Program-made: the position numbers and the translations under genes
Assembly: GCF_937863595.1 (NCBI RefSeq)
Contig: NZ_CALMGQ010000066.1
Span: 1-59,140 of the forward strand
DNA: 59,140 bases
Direction of reading: 5' to 3'
Source: an uncultured Cytophaga sp.
Lineage (GTDB): Bacteria > Bacteroidota > Bacteroidia > Cytophagales > Cytophagaceae
Notes under the pieces: generated by a model
Database searches by the model: none
What the model was told of the DNA's origin: nothing
The model's input: the letters and a program-made list of their open reading frames with translations, nothing else
Shown here: positions 1 through 8,951 of the stretch, piece by piece
How the letters are laid out: each line of letters opens with the position of its first letter
How positions within the stretch are numbered: position 1 is the first letter of the stretch

Positions 1-852
1 GCAAAAGCAACAGATAACTCTGGCGCAGCAACTACTTCTGCAGCAGTATCAATAAGTATTACAAATCCTACGAATCCTGGTAATGTTGGTGACTGTGTTA
101 CAGAAGCTGTTCCAAATGCATCTCAATGGGTTGTTAGAAATAATTGGGCAGATCAAGGTAATGGTTCTTCTGTAGCAGCTTCGACAGGAGCAATCAATAT
201 CAAACACCGTCAATGGGGTAATCCAGAACTTTGGGCAATCGAAACAGGTAAGTCTATCAATGTAGTAAGCGGTCAAAGCTATACGGTATCTTTTGATTTC
301 AAAAATGATGCACAAAGCCCAGCAACAGGAATTACTCTTGGTTTTGCTACAGGTGAAGTGTGGGACGGAGCAATTTTAGCACAACCTGCTACAACAGTAA
401 GCTCTGGTTTCCCAGCATCGTATACCACTAAGTCGGTAACATTTACTTCAACAACTACTGGGGCAATTTACTTGGCATATAAGTTCACATTTAATGGACA
501 GCCAAACAGTGCAGTTAATATGTTTATTAAAAACATCTCTGTATGCCCAACAACAGCAAACTCAAATTCCTCAAGCCCTGCTATTACTCCACCTACAAAT
601 GTAACATTGGTTAATGGAGTACAAATGGGTGCAAATCCGTTCTTCGATCAAACAACTATTTTAATCCCTTATCCATCTGATGTAGTACTGAGCATTAGAA
701 TGGTAGACATGAATGGGATAACAGTATGGCAATCTAATACGTGGCAAACAAACCAAACAATTTATCTTGGTTCTGGCTTACCAATTGGAACATATATTGT
801 AACAACGCAGTATGATGGAAATACAAACACGTTCAGATTATTGAAACAATAA
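1..852 (+). CDS. C-terminal part of a large secreted modular protein with a type IX-like sorting tail (5' partial)
   Basis: The frame is open from the first base, so the start lies outside the window. The first residues (AKATDNSGAATTSAAVSISI) are the end of the Ig-like repeat common in Bacteroidota glycoside hydrolases. About 140 residues follow that look like a beta-sandwich carbohydrate-binding module (WxxRNNWADQ, later VSFDFKNDA). The last 80 or so residues (NPFFDQTTILIPYP to GTYIVTTQYDG and RLLKQ) resemble a type IX secretion C-terminal domain. The protein is probably exported and polysaccharide-directed. The catalytic domain, if any, is upstream and unseen. A strong terminator follows. 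Confidence 0.85.
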   Translation, partial: AKATDNSGAATTSAAVSISITNPTNPGNVGDCVTEAVPNASQWVVRNNWADQGNGSSVAASTGAINIKHRQWGNPELWAIETGKSINVVSGQSYTVSFDFKNDAQSPATGITLGFATGEVWDGAILAQPATTVSSGFPASYTTKSVTFTSTTTGAIYLAYKFTFNGQPNSAVNMFIKNISVCPTTANSNSSSPAITPPTNVTLVNGVQMGANPFFDQTTILIPYPSDVVLSIRMVDMNGITVWQSNTWQTNQTIYLGSGLPIGTYIVTTQYDGNTNTFRLLKQ

Positions 853-859
853 CAGTAAT

Positions 860-915
860 AAACGTACATAACAAAAAAAGGGAGCATGTGCTCCCTTTTT
901 TTGTTATGTACGTTT
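860..915. terminator. Long perfect inverted repeat, rho-independent terminator
   Basis: The 27-base arms pair perfectly around a TG centre. The GC core GGGAGCA/TGCTCCC is flanked by seven A and seven T. It begins 8 bases after the stop codon of the secreted protein and can work in both directions. Confidence 0.9.
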
Positions 916-1065
916 GAATGAATAACTGTATCTTATTTGAGAGGTTAACGTTTTATACGCATTACAATTATGTTGTAGTCCAACTTAAAATTAGATTGCT
1001 ACATAACTCTATCCCTTGGGTAGTGCTTAGTGGCGTCGAGTAAACTAATACTAGCGAAAAAACTT

Positions 1066-1242
1066 TCAACAGAAAAACAAATATCCAATTGCCAAACCTA
1101 TCATTAGGTAGGAAATTGTTAAATATTTTGCTATTCGAGGATAGCCAAGTCTTTTAGGAATAAAATAGAATAAAAGTCCAATTCCAAATGGCACTACCAC
1201 AAATAGGATTATAATAAGGCCTATTAATAATAATGTACTCAT
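1066..1242 (-). CDS. Small two-helix membrane protein (58 aa)
   Basis: This reading frame starts at ATG 1242 and stops with TGA at 1066. The first 28 residues are one hydrophobic segment (STLLLIGLIIILFVVVPFGI). A basic loop follows (PKRLGYPRIAKY), then a second hydrophobic segment ending GYLFFC. The helix-basic loop-helix pattern is what a real small inner-membrane protein looks like and is unlikely by chance. No Shine-Dalgarno sequence is visible, which is usual in Bacteroidota. The function is unknown. It lies on the same strand as the SUI1-family gene, 86 bases downstream of it. Confidence 0.6.
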   Translation of the reverse strand: MSTLLLIGLIIILFVVVPFGIGLLFYFIPKRLGYPRIAKYLTISYLMIGLAIGYLFFC

Positions 1243-1328
1243 TCGTCAAATTTAGTCATTGAGGTAGTCGTTCATTCAAATATTCACAGTTCAAGCATTA
1301 CTAAAATCAGCCATAGCAATCCAGCGCA

Positions 1329-1664
1329 CTACTTCACTTTATATTTCAATTCAGTCAATAAGGCAATGATGCGAACTTTAAAATCTCCTTGAATCAATAT
1401 TTCGCCATCTTTAGCAGAACCACCTACACCTAGTTTATTTTTCAGCTTTTTACCTAATTCTTCTAAATCTACCGTAGTGCCAATAAAACCGCTCACTACG
1501 GTTACTGTTTTGCCAGCACGTCTTTTACTATCCAAAACAACTTTCAGCTTTTGATTCTCAGCTGCTAGTGTATCTGCTTCCGCTTCTCCTTCATACGAAT
1601 AATTAAATTCTTCACTAGTTGAGTAAACAACACCTGTCCTGCCTTTATGTTCCTTCTTTGCCAT
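1329..1664 (-). CDS. SUI1/YciH-family translation initiation factor-like protein
   Basis: A 111-residue protein of the SUI1 (eIF1-like) family. The conserved core is in the C-terminal half: SKRRAGKTVTVVSGF, then LGKKLKNKLGVGGSAKDGEI and IQGDF. Bacterial YciH homologues bind the small ribosomal subunit and influence start-site fidelity. The ATG at 1664 (MAKKEHKGR) was chosen over an in-frame TTG five codons upstream because family members begin with a basic MAKK-type tail. It appears to be a single-gene unit and faces away from the small lipoprotein gene that starts at 1731. Confidence 0.88.
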   Translation of the reverse strand: MAKKEHKGRTGVVYSTSEEFNYSYEGEAEADTLAAENQKLKVVLDSKRRAGKTVTVVSGFIGTTVDLEELGKKLKNKLGVGGSAKDGEILIQGDFKVRIIALLTELKYKVK

Positions 1665-1730
1665 TTCAATTCTTATCAAATTTGTTGCGATTTTTCACTA
1701 TTTTAGTAACAAACGTTTGAACCAATACCC

Positions 1731-1853
1731 ATGAGATATCCACTCTTTTTTTTAACAGCAGTGAGTATTGCACTAATTATTTCTTGCACTACAGAGCATA
1801 GATGTAATACCTATTCTAATTCAGCTGTTAAATCCCATAATCGGCAGCATTGA
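1731..1853 (+). CDS. Small secreted lipoprotein (40 aa)
   Basis: ATG 1731 to TGA 1853 encodes MRYPLFFLTAVSIALIISC and then a short hydrophilic tail (TTEHRCNTYSNSAVKSHNR). The N-terminus is a lipoprotein signal with Cys at residue 19. The tail with an RCxTYS-like motif resembles tiny Bacteroidota lipoproteins with a C-P/N-x-Y segment; that resemblance is from memory. It is followed by a terminator shared with ppc. It would be missed by annotation with a 60-codon cutoff. Confidence 0.5.
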   Translation: MRYPLFFLTAVSIALIISCTTEHRCNTYSNSAVKSHNRQH

Positions 1854-1869
1854 TCTCTTATAAAAAAGT

Positions 1870-1905
1870 CAAAAAAAAACCCGCTGCTTGCGGGATTTTT
1901 TTTTG
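1870..1905. terminator. Bidirectional terminator between the small lipoprotein gene and ppc
   Basis: The CCCGC/GCGGG stem has a TGCTT loop and is flanked by A9 on the left and T9 on the right. It serves the plus-strand small gene and the minus-strand ppc, which ends at 1912. Confidence 0.88.
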
Positions 1906-1911
1906 ATGGTA

Positions 1912-4680
1912 TCAACCTGTGTTTCGTAACGCTCCTGCAATTGCATTTACTGTGAGAAGAAGTTCCGTTAATATTTTATTTGCTTTTTCAGATTGAGGTT
2001 GTGCATTCACCTTTCTCCATTTTCTGAGCAATTCAATTTGATCATAGTGCAAATCATTCAATGCTTCTGCACGCAATACATTCGAATAGTGATGGAATGA
2101 TCTTCGCACTTCAAACGGATTGTCAAATAATAAGGCCAACATTTTTTTGGTTCTATTATATTCTTTAACAATCATGTCTAATATCTCTGTTCGAATAACT
2201 TCGTCTTCTACTAAGGTTGCATAGCTTCTGAATATTTTTTCATCCGTTGCAGCCAAGCTCGTATCTACATTGGTAAAGATATAACGAATGATGGTATCAC
2301 TCGCAGCCATTTTCTTCAAGTATTCAAACTCTTCAGGATTTTCTTTCATGAACATTTCCAAAGCATTACCAACCCCATACCAACTTGTGATATTGAAGCG
2401 TGATTGTGCCCAGCTAAACACCCAAGGTATAGCTCTTAAATCTGCCAACGTTCTTTTACCTGATCTTCGTGCGGGTCTAGATCCAATTTTACTTTGTTCA
2501 ATAACATCAATAGGAGTTGCCTGACCAAAGAAAATAATGAAGTCTTTATTGTTAATTAAATCTGTATAATATTCCTGACTTTTAGCAGCTAAGAATTCCA
2601 GATATTTATCAAAACGATTTTTCTTATGCTTTGTATACTTATGCAGTATAGAATATCCAGCAGTACCTGCTTCTAACAATTCCAAGTTGAAAGCCGCATT
2701 AATTTTGTTTGCATATTTCTGCGATATCGTTTCCCCTTGTTCGGTCAAGCGCATATCGCCTTGAATAGAATTGTGTGGTAAGGTTTTAATAAACCATTGC
2801 GTAGGACCAGCACCACGGCTAATTGAACCACCTTTACCATGAAAGAAACGAATACGTGCACCGTATTTTTTACCAACATCAACGAGTTTCAATTGGGTAT
2901 TGGATAAATTCGATTGACTTGCAAGAATACCGCCGTCTTTATTACTATCGCTATATCCAATCATTACTTGTTGCACACGATCTTTTTCGTTGCGATCCAA
3001 ACGATGATAATCCAAACTATTTTTAGTAATTGGATGCTCTAAAAACTTACTTAATATTTGAGGGCTTCCTTGTAAATCTTCTATTGTTTCAAACAATGGA
3101 ACAACAGGCAGTTTACAAACAATACCTTTATCTGTCTTGATTAATAAACCTGCCTCTCTTGCTAATAAATAAACCAATAACAAATCCGATGTAGAGCGTG
3201 TCATGCTCACAATTAATGAACCAAGTGCACTCGTTCCATAATTCTCAACGTGGTCTGCTACTACACGTAAACAAGACGTTACAGCTTCTGCCTCGGGTCC
3301 TAATTTCGTTTTTGGATAAGAGAATGGTCTTAAGGAAAGCAATTCTTTATTAATAAACTTCAATCGTTCTTCTTCATTCAAAGTTAAGAAACGATCTCCA
3401 TCCATAGAAGCCGCATTCATCAATTGAGAAATTGCGTTATCATGAAACTTACTATTTTGACGAATATCTAAATGCGCCAAATGGAAACCAAACGTCTGTA
3501 CCAAACGTGCCATATCACGCACATCATGGTAGGCAATCGTTTTTGCGCCAAACGAAATTAACGCATCTCGTAAAATAATAAGATCTTCTAATAATTTATT
3601 AGACTCTCTATAACTGTATGGTTTTTCATTTAATCTCAATCCATCTCCTTTGTTTTCTTCTAAAGGAAGTTTCATGATTAATAATTCAATATAAAATCTA
3701 AAAATTTCTCTGTTATTCGATTCTAATTCCAACAAGTGTTGGCTATTTGTTTCCTCTAACAACTCATTAATCCTTTTTTGTAAAGGCTTAATTGTTTCTT
3801 TATATAAGCAGGTAAAGCTCAAATTTTTCTCAAGCTTTTCTAATTGTCTGTGCATTAAAATAAATGCATTCAAACGAAACAGCTCAAGTGTCTCTTTAGT
3901 AACTTCACTCGTAACAAGTGGGTGTCCATCACGATCACCACCTACCCAGTTTCCAAAAGAAACCTTTGGAAGTTTTGTATAGGAGATTATTAATTCAGGA
4001 TCAAAACCCATTTGTTCCCACGCCATTCCTAACCTACGATCAAGAATAGAAACAACTTCAGGGAAAACGGTTGTTAAATAATGTAAAACGTTAGAGCGTT
4101 CAGAACTTAAATCAGGTTTTTCAAGATAGATTTCGCCTGTTCTCCACAAGCGGTCTAGCACCAATTTAATCTCTCTTTTAATTTCGTTTTTTTCTAATAC
4201 GGTATAGGTTGAATCTTCCCAACGTAAAAATAACAAATACAATTGTCTGTGATGCTCAAGTACTATGGTACGTTTCGCTTCCGTAGGGTGAGCCGTTAGT
4301 ACGGGTTCAATGCGAACATTACAAAGCTCTGCGGCAATTTGCTCCGGAGTAATCTTCTTTTGTTTCAGCATCAATAAATTCTTACCCCAAAGTCCGTTAA
4401 CACTCGATAATGACTTATCGCTTTCATGCTGACGACGTAATTTCACGGCTCCATTTTCTTCAACCATGTTCAATAGTTGAAAAGCAATGGAATACACTTG
4501 AATATGCTTTTCAGTAATGGAATCGTGTACTGCTTTACCTTTTTTATTAATCCAAGGTATATAGCGAGCAGTTTCCTCCTCCCCATTTTCAACCAAAACT
4601 TCCTTGAAACAATTTAAAAGGAATTCCAAATTGTGATATGTCTTACCTAGCTTATCCTGCGTTACCGTTAATGCGCTCAT
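1912..4680 (-). CDS. ppc: Phosphoenolpyruvate carboxylase
   Basis: This 922-residue protein has the family's usual length. It converts PEP and bicarbonate to oxaloacetate, replenishing the TCA cycle in the cytoplasm. Visible signatures are VLTAHPTEAKR with the catalytic His131, GNWVGGDRDGHP (about 244-253), GYSDSNKDGG (575-584), the glycine-rich FHGKGGSISRGAGPT loop (613-627), RAIPWVFSWAQSR, and the C-terminal RNTG that lies in the active-site/effector region. It is a single-gene unit, with the ATG at 4680 facing a divergent gene at 4946. Confidence 0.97.
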   Translation of the reverse strand: MSALTVTQDKLGKTYHNLEFLLNCFKEVLVENGEEETARYIPWINKKGKAVHDSITEKHIQVYSIAFQLLNMVEENGAVKLRRQHESDKSLSSVNGLWGKNLLMLKQKKITPEQIAAELCNVRIEPVLTAHPTEAKRTIVLEHHRQLYLLFLRWEDSTYTVLEKNEIKREIKLVLDRLWRTGEIYLEKPDLSSERSNVLHYLTTVFPEVVSILDRRLGMAWEQMGFDPELIISYTKLPKVSFGNWVGGDRDGHPLVTSEVTKETLELFRLNAFILMHRQLEKLEKNLSFTCLYKETIKPLQKRINELLEETNSQHLLELESNNREIFRFYIELLIMKLPLEENKGDGLRLNEKPYSYRESNKLLEDLIILRDALISFGAKTIAYHDVRDMARLVQTFGFHLAHLDIRQNSKFHDNAISQLMNAASMDGDRFLTLNEEERLKFINKELLSLRPFSYPKTKLGPEAEAVTSCLRVVADHVENYGTSALGSLIVSMTRSTSDLLLVYLLAREAGLLIKTDKGIVCKLPVVPLFETIEDLQGSPQILSKFLEHPITKNSLDYHRLDRNEKDRVQQVMIGYSDSNKDGGILASQSNLSNTQLKLVDVGKKYGARIRFFHGKGGSISRGAGPTQWFIKTLPHNSIQGDMRLTEQGETISQKYANKINAAFNLELLEAGTAGYSILHKYTKHKKNRFDKYLEFLAAKSQEYYTDLINNKDFIIFFGQATPIDVIEQSKIGSRPARRSGKRTLADLRAIPWVFSWAQSRFNITSWYGVGNALEMFMKENPEEFEYLKKMAASDTIIRYIFTNVDTSLAATDEKIFRSYATLVEDEVIRTEILDMIVKEYNRTKKMLALLFDNPFEVRRSFHHYSNVLRAEALNDLHYDQIELLRKWRKVNAQPQSEKANKILTELLLTVNAIAGALRNTG

Positions 4681-4891
4681 TTGGTAGTAATTAATTAGTA
4701 AATCTTCGACTTAAACAAAAAAAATCTTTGCTCCCACGTGTCATTTCCCTACAAGATAAAATATTTAAATTGAAAATATTGAAATTGTTCAAAATAAAAT
4801 CGTTTAAATCTGTTCTTTTAACTTAATTCTTGGAATCAGCCTAATTCAAAGACTATTACCTTACAATTTCTTCTGTTTCCCGAATTTATTG

Positions 4892-4899
4892 TAATTTTG
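4892..4899 (+). promoter_or_regulatory. Candidate Bacteroidota -7 promoter element
   Basis: TAATTTTG matches the Bacteroidota -7 consensus TAnnTTTG. It lies 47 bases before the ATG at 4946, in the divergent spacer with ppc. A poor TTCTG is at about -27. Only the -7 match is seen; the assignment is inferred. Confidence 0.35.
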
Positions 4900-4945
4900 A
4901 TTCACCCCCTATTATTAATAAAACGAACGCATTCACATTCTCACT

Positions 4946-5575
4946 ATGAAACCATTCTTAATCATATGTATCGGCTTATTGTCCTTTACAAGTATTGCTG
5001 CCAAACCTGCTTTACCTCCCAAAGACAGCACAGGAAAAGACTATTGTTATTATTTCGATGTGCCTTTTAACAGTCCCAAGTCATGGGATAGTACATTATT
5101 CTTTACAAAAAGATTTTTAGATAGCTTCTATGTAAATAGATATGAAATCGTTGCAATCGATTCAGTAGGCAAATCAATGAAGATTCGAATTACTAATAAA
5201 TTAAAAAGTCATGGAATGTTGAAGAATACGCACAAGCCTATTTATAGTGATTGTTCCATGACATTTGATTATATTATTTATTATACTGAAACTGGACTTC
5301 GTTGTAAAGTAAAACGATTGGTACATTATTATACCTACACGGAAGAATCTACCTACATGGGAAAAACAACAGGTAGCAGCAGATCTATGCGTACAGAATC
5401 TAAACGTGTCGAAATACCTATGATTCAGACAGACTTACAAGCATATACAAAAAACGTATTGATTGAAGTAAATAAAGACATTTCAAATAGCATTCAAACA
5501 TTTCAATCCTATAAATGGATATACAACAAACCAATTAAAAAAGGCAAAAAATCAATTGAAGATGACGACTATTAA
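4946..5575 (+). CDS. Secreted protein of unknown function, possibly DUF4468-like
   Basis: A 209-residue protein with a clear signal peptide (MKPFLIICIGLLSFTSIAA) and a mature domain of alternating beta strands (CYYFDVPFNSP, KMKIRITNKLKSHG, MTFDYIIYYTETG, CKVKRLVHYYTY). The arrangement of a modified-residue-rich envelope protein with an early pair of strands, a helix and more strands recalls the DUF4468/TBP-like fold family of Bacteroidota, but I cannot confirm it. The C-terminus is lysine-rich. Its last codons overlap the next gene by 14 bases, so the two are probably co-translated. Confidence 0.8.
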   Translation: MKPFLIICIGLLSFTSIAAKPALPPKDSTGKDYCYYFDVPFNSPKSWDSTLFFTKRFLDSFYVNRYEIVAIDSVGKSMKIRITNKLKSHGMLKNTHKPIYSDCSMTFDYIIYYTETGLRCKVKRLVHYYTYTEESTYMGKTTGSSRSMRTESKRVEIPMIQTDLQAYTKNVLIEVNKDISNSIQTFQSYKWIYNKPIKKGKKSIEDDDY

Positions 5576-6029
5576 ATCAGTATTCATAACATTCATAGCA
5601 TTCATCGTATGTTGTATTGCGTTTATTTCTTTCACCCAAAAGGAACCCAATACACTACACGATACGATTGTAGGTAAATGGGCTTTAGTAGAATACTTCC
5701 CCAAAAAAATAGACACCTTTTCGCACAAAGAACTTATTGAAATTGTAATAGAAAAAGACGGTATGACTACTGGCTTTATGGGCTGCAATATGTTTAGAAC
5801 TACGTGTAGAATTTACCAAGACAGTATTCAATTTGGAACTATTTTGCAATCCAGAAAGTTCTGCAACAAAACATTCATGGATATGGAAGACAAACTAAAA
5901 AAAACGCTTTCAAGATCTAGCAATTACACCATACAAGGTAAAACATTGATATTATTTGAAAGCAAAAAGAAACTTGCTTCTTTTAAAAAAGTAGATTATG
6001 TTCACGAACCCGAGAGACCCGGACAATAA
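5562..6029 (+). CDS. META/HslJ-like domain protein with N-terminal membrane anchor
   Basis: A 155-residue protein. After an N-terminal hydrophobic segment (SVFITFIAFIVCCIAFI) it has a META-type lipocalin-like domain: VGKWALVEYF, GFMGCNMFRTTCRIYQD, FGTILQSRKFC, and IQGKTLILFESKKKLASFKK near the end. META-domain proteins such as HslJ are envelope proteins of poorly defined function. The ATG at 5562 was chosen over the TTG two codons earlier. It overlaps the previous gene by 14 bases and the next by 32, which indicates a tightly packed three-gene unit. Confidence 0.8.
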   Translation: MTTIKSVFITFIAFIVCCIAFISFTQKEPNTLHDTIVGKWALVEYFPKKIDTFSHKELIEIVIEKDGMTTGFMGCNMFRTTCRIYQDSIQFGTILQSRKFCNKTFMDMEDKLKKTLSRSSNYTIQGKTLILFESKKKLASFKKVDYVHEPERPGQ

Positions 6030-6240
6030 AATAATCAATGCTAAAATTACAGAATGGGTTTTAGAAACGGAGTCCATCCCAAGAGATGCTCGCGTACAAA
6101 CGAGACAAGTAACGTGTAATGATCCAGGATGCAATCATACTGATACCTACATAACAATCGAAGCTTCTAGTGATTTTAAAAAAGAACTTATCGTTCGCAA
6201 GCCACTTGTATATATCCGAAAGTGGGATATTGTACTTTAG
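5998..6240 (+). CDS. Conserved small protein with CxDPGCxxT motif
   Basis: An 80-residue protein with a charged N-terminus (MFTNPRDPDNKIINAKITEW) and the motif VTCNDPGCNHTDTYITIE, followed by KKELIVRKPLVYIRKWDI. This pattern (C-x-D-P/E-G-C-P-x-x-E/T) is typical of a small family found in many proteobacteria and Bacteroidota, whose function I do not know. The start overlaps the META gene by 32 bases in another frame. Both cysteines could bind a metal or form a disulfide. No signal peptide is present. Confidence 0.7.
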   Translation: MFTNPRDPDNKIINAKITEWVLETESIPRDARVQTRQVTCNDPGCNHTDTYITIEASSDFKKELIVRKPLVYIRKWDIVL

Positions 6241-6340
6241 TCTATTTTTAAACCGGATTGGTCTACTAAACTAGGTATACAAATCTATTATATATATCTT
6301 AAAATTTATATTCCCCAATTATTACTTATTACCTTAATTT

Positions 6341-8827
6341 ATGAAAAGAATTTGTTCCTTTCTCCTGCTTCAATTTACATACACACTATCCTTATTTGCT
6401 CAAACACCCCTTGCTAACTCAGCAGATATCATTCAAAAACTAGAGAAATTAAATACCCTTGGTTCTGTATTATATATTGCGGCACATCCGGATGATGAAA
6501 ATACGCGACTACTTCCCTATTTGACCTATGGAAGAAAATATCGCACAGGTTATTTATCCTTAACGCGTGGAGACGGCGGACAAAATTTAATTGGTAAAGA
6601 GCAAGGTGAATCTCTTGGATTAATTCGCACACAAGAATTATTAGCGGCAAGGGGAATAGATGGTGCAGAACAATTCTTTACACGTGCCAACGATTTTGGT
6701 TTTTCAAAAAATCCCGAAGAGACATTCCAATTTTGGAATAGAGATAGTATCCTTGCAGATGTTGTATGGGTTATCCGTACATTCAAACCCGACGTAATTA
6801 TTACACGATTCCCAACAACGGGCGAAGGGGGACATGGCCATCATACGGCATCTGCACTATTAGCAGTTGAAGCGTTTAAAGCTGCTGCAGACCCAACACA
6901 TTTTCCAGAACAATTAAAATACACAACCGTGTGGCAAGCACAACATATTTTTTGGAATACTTTTCGCTTTGGAAGCATCAACACAACATCTGAAGATCAA
7001 ATTAAAATAGATATTGGTGGCTATAATCCCTTATTAGGAAAATCATATGGAGAACTGGCTTCAGAAAACAGATCCATGCATAAAAGTCAAGGGTTTGGAA
7101 CAGCAAAAACGCGTGGAGAAAACATCGAGTATTTCAAACAATTAGATAGTAATAAAGTCACGAAGGATATTTTTGAGAATATTAATACCACATGGAATCG
7201 ATTTAACAACACACAATCCGAAACAAAAAGCATCGATGCCATACTTGCTGCATTCAATCCAATGCATCCAGAATCAAGCTTAGCCGATCTTGTAAAACTG
7301 CATAAGAACATCGAACAAATTTCAGAAGAAAATAAAACCATTGCACTTTGGAAACACGCAAAATTAAAAGAGCTAGAGTCTATTATTCTTGATTGTTCCG
7401 GACTTTGGGTAGAAGCTTACGCAGCAGATTACATAATCATCCCAGGAAACATCCTTCAAACAAGTATTCAAATTATCAATCGAAATAATTCTTCTGTAAC
7501 ATTACGTAGTATCAATTTTATTGAAAGCGATACCACTTTGTCCTTGAATTTAAAACCGAATCAATTATATACCTTCACCCATTCTGAAAAAATTTCAGAG
7601 AAAACACCTCATTCAAATCCATATTGGCTGAATGCACCACATACAAGTGGATTGTACACCGTAACAAATCAACTACTGATTGGTAAAGCGCAAAACGATG
7701 CTGCGGAATCTGTAGTATTTGAAATAGAAATAAATGGAACCGCATTGAAAATTAGCAGACCGATTGTATACAAATATACCGACCCCGTAAAGGGCGAATT
7801 ATATAGACCACTTGAAGTGCTTCCTAAAATAACCATCAATACGGTTGAGCATGTGTATGCATTTGTTGACACCAAACCTAAACCCATACAATTTATCATC
7901 AAAGCCAACGAGCCTAATATTCAAGGAACATTACAATGGACCTTGCCTAAAGGCTGGACAGCAACATGTGCACAACCATCGTTCAAACTAACAGAAAAAG
8001 GAGAAGAAATAATCGTAACTGTACTGGTACAAGCATCTGCTACATGCATCAATGGAAAAATTGAAGCTACCGTTAAAATGGATTCGGACGTGTATACAAA
8101 AGGCATCACACGTATTGAATACGATCACATACCCTATCAATACATTTTAAAAAATGCTGAAGCGAACGTAACGTTTATTCCGTTAAAAACAGCAGGTAAA
8201 AATATTGGATATATTCCAGGTGCGGGAGATGATGTGGCTGCCTGTTTGAAACAAATCGGATATACTGTAACAATATTAACGGATGACATACTAGACAAAG
8301 GCAGCTTGAGCCAGTATGATGCTATTGTAACAGGCATTAGAGCCTACAACACGAACGATAGATTACAAGTCTATTACAATACTCTTATGAAATATGTTGA
8401 ACAAGGAGGAAACTTAATTGTTCAATACAATACAAACAACCGGATTGGACCTGTACTATCAAAAATGGGACCGTATCCATTTACGATTTCAAGAGATCGT
8501 GTTACAAATGAATTGGCAGAAGTACGAATCTTAGATACGAAAAATTCTGTATTTACATATCCCAACAAAATTGACTCAACCGATTTTAAAGGGTGGATAC
8601 AAGAACGTGGAATTTATTTTGCAACCGATGTTGATACACATTACCAATCTCTTTTATCGATAAATGATCCCGCAGAAAATCCACATGAAGGCAGCTTGAT
8701 AGTTGCAAAATATGGCAAAGGGAATTTTGTGTATACAGGATTGGTATTCTTTAGAGAATTGCCCGCAGGTATACCAGGCGCTTACAGATTGTTTGTAAAT
8801 ATAGTAAGCATTCCAAAAAATAAATAA
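6341..8827 (+). CDS. Secreted PIG-L family deacetylase with C-terminal ThuA-like region
   Basis: An 828-residue protein with signal peptide (FLLLQFTYTLSLFA). The LmbE/PIG-L Zn-dependent N-acetyl deacetylase domain is at about 40-270: AAHPDDE (48-53), TRGDGGQNLIG, and GEGGHGHHTASA (161-171), whose Asp and His residues bind zinc and act as base. The middle is beta-rich, with NPCBM/CARDB-like strands. The last 220 residues (GYIPGAGDDV, GIRAYNTND, YVEQGGNLIVQYNTN, KYGKGNFVYTGL) resemble a glutamine amidotransferase-like ThuA fold. Its likely role is trimming acetylated amino sugars in the periplasm. A small membrane protein and a symporter follow directly, suggesting uptake of a released sugar. 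Confidence 0.9.
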   Translation: MKRICSFLLLQFTYTLSLFAQTPLANSADIIQKLEKLNTLGSVLYIAAHPDDENTRLLPYLTYGRKYRTGYLSLTRGDGGQNLIGKEQGESLGLIRTQELLAARGIDGAEQFFTRANDFGFSKNPEETFQFWNRDSILADVVWVIRTFKPDVIITRFPTTGEGGHGHHTASALLAVEAFKAAADPTHFPEQLKYTTVWQAQHIFWNTFRFGSINTTSEDQIKIDIGGYNPLLGKSYGELASENRSMHKSQGFGTAKTRGENIEYFKQLDSNKVTKDIFENINTTWNRFNNTQSETKSIDAILAAFNPMHPESSLADLVKLHKNIEQISEENKTIALWKHAKLKELESIILDCSGLWVEAYAADYIIIPGNILQTSIQIINRNNSSVTLRSINFIESDTTLSLNLKPNQLYTFTHSEKISEKTPHSNPYWLNAPHTSGLYTVTNQLLIGKAQNDAAESVVFEIEINGTALKISRPIVYKYTDPVKGELYRPLEVLPKITINTVEHVYAFVDTKPKPIQFIIKANEPNIQGTLQWTLPKGWTATCAQPSFKLTEKGEEIIVTVLVQASATCINGKIEATVKMDSDVYTKGITRIEYDHIPYQYILKNAEANVTFIPLKTAGKNIGYIPGAGDDVAACLKQIGYTVTILTDDILDKGSLSQYDAIVTGIRAYNTNDRLQVYYNTLMKYVEQGGNLIVQYNTNNRIGPVLSKMGPYPFTISRDRVTNELAEVRILDTKNSVFTYPNKIDSTDFKGWIQERGIYFATDVDTHYQSLLSINDPAENPHEGSLIVAKYGKGNFVYTGLVFFRELPAGIPGAYRLFVNIVSIPKNK

Positions 8828-8828
8828 C

Positions 8829-8951
8829 ATGGAAGAAAAAGAAGACATGCCACCTTTTTTAGGAACGTGGAATCGCGTATATGCTTTTATACTTGGATGG
8901 CTTCTATTTACAATGGTGCTATTTTACATCTTTACAAATTATTATAAATGA
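8829..8951 (+). CDS. Small single-helix membrane protein translationally coupled to the symporter
   Basis: The ATG at 8829 starts one base after the deacetylase stop. The TGA overlaps the symporter ATG (ATGA, 8948-8951). The 40 residues are an acidic N-terminus (MEEKEDMPPFLGTWNRVYAF) and one transmembrane helix (ILGWLLFTMVLFYIFTNYYK). Small membrane partners encoded directly before SSS-family symporters are common in Bacteroidota; they may aid assembly, which is inference. The tight coupling on both sides supports a real gene. Confidence 0.72.
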   Translation: MEEKEDMPPFLGTWNRVYAFILGWLLFTMVLFYIFTNYYK

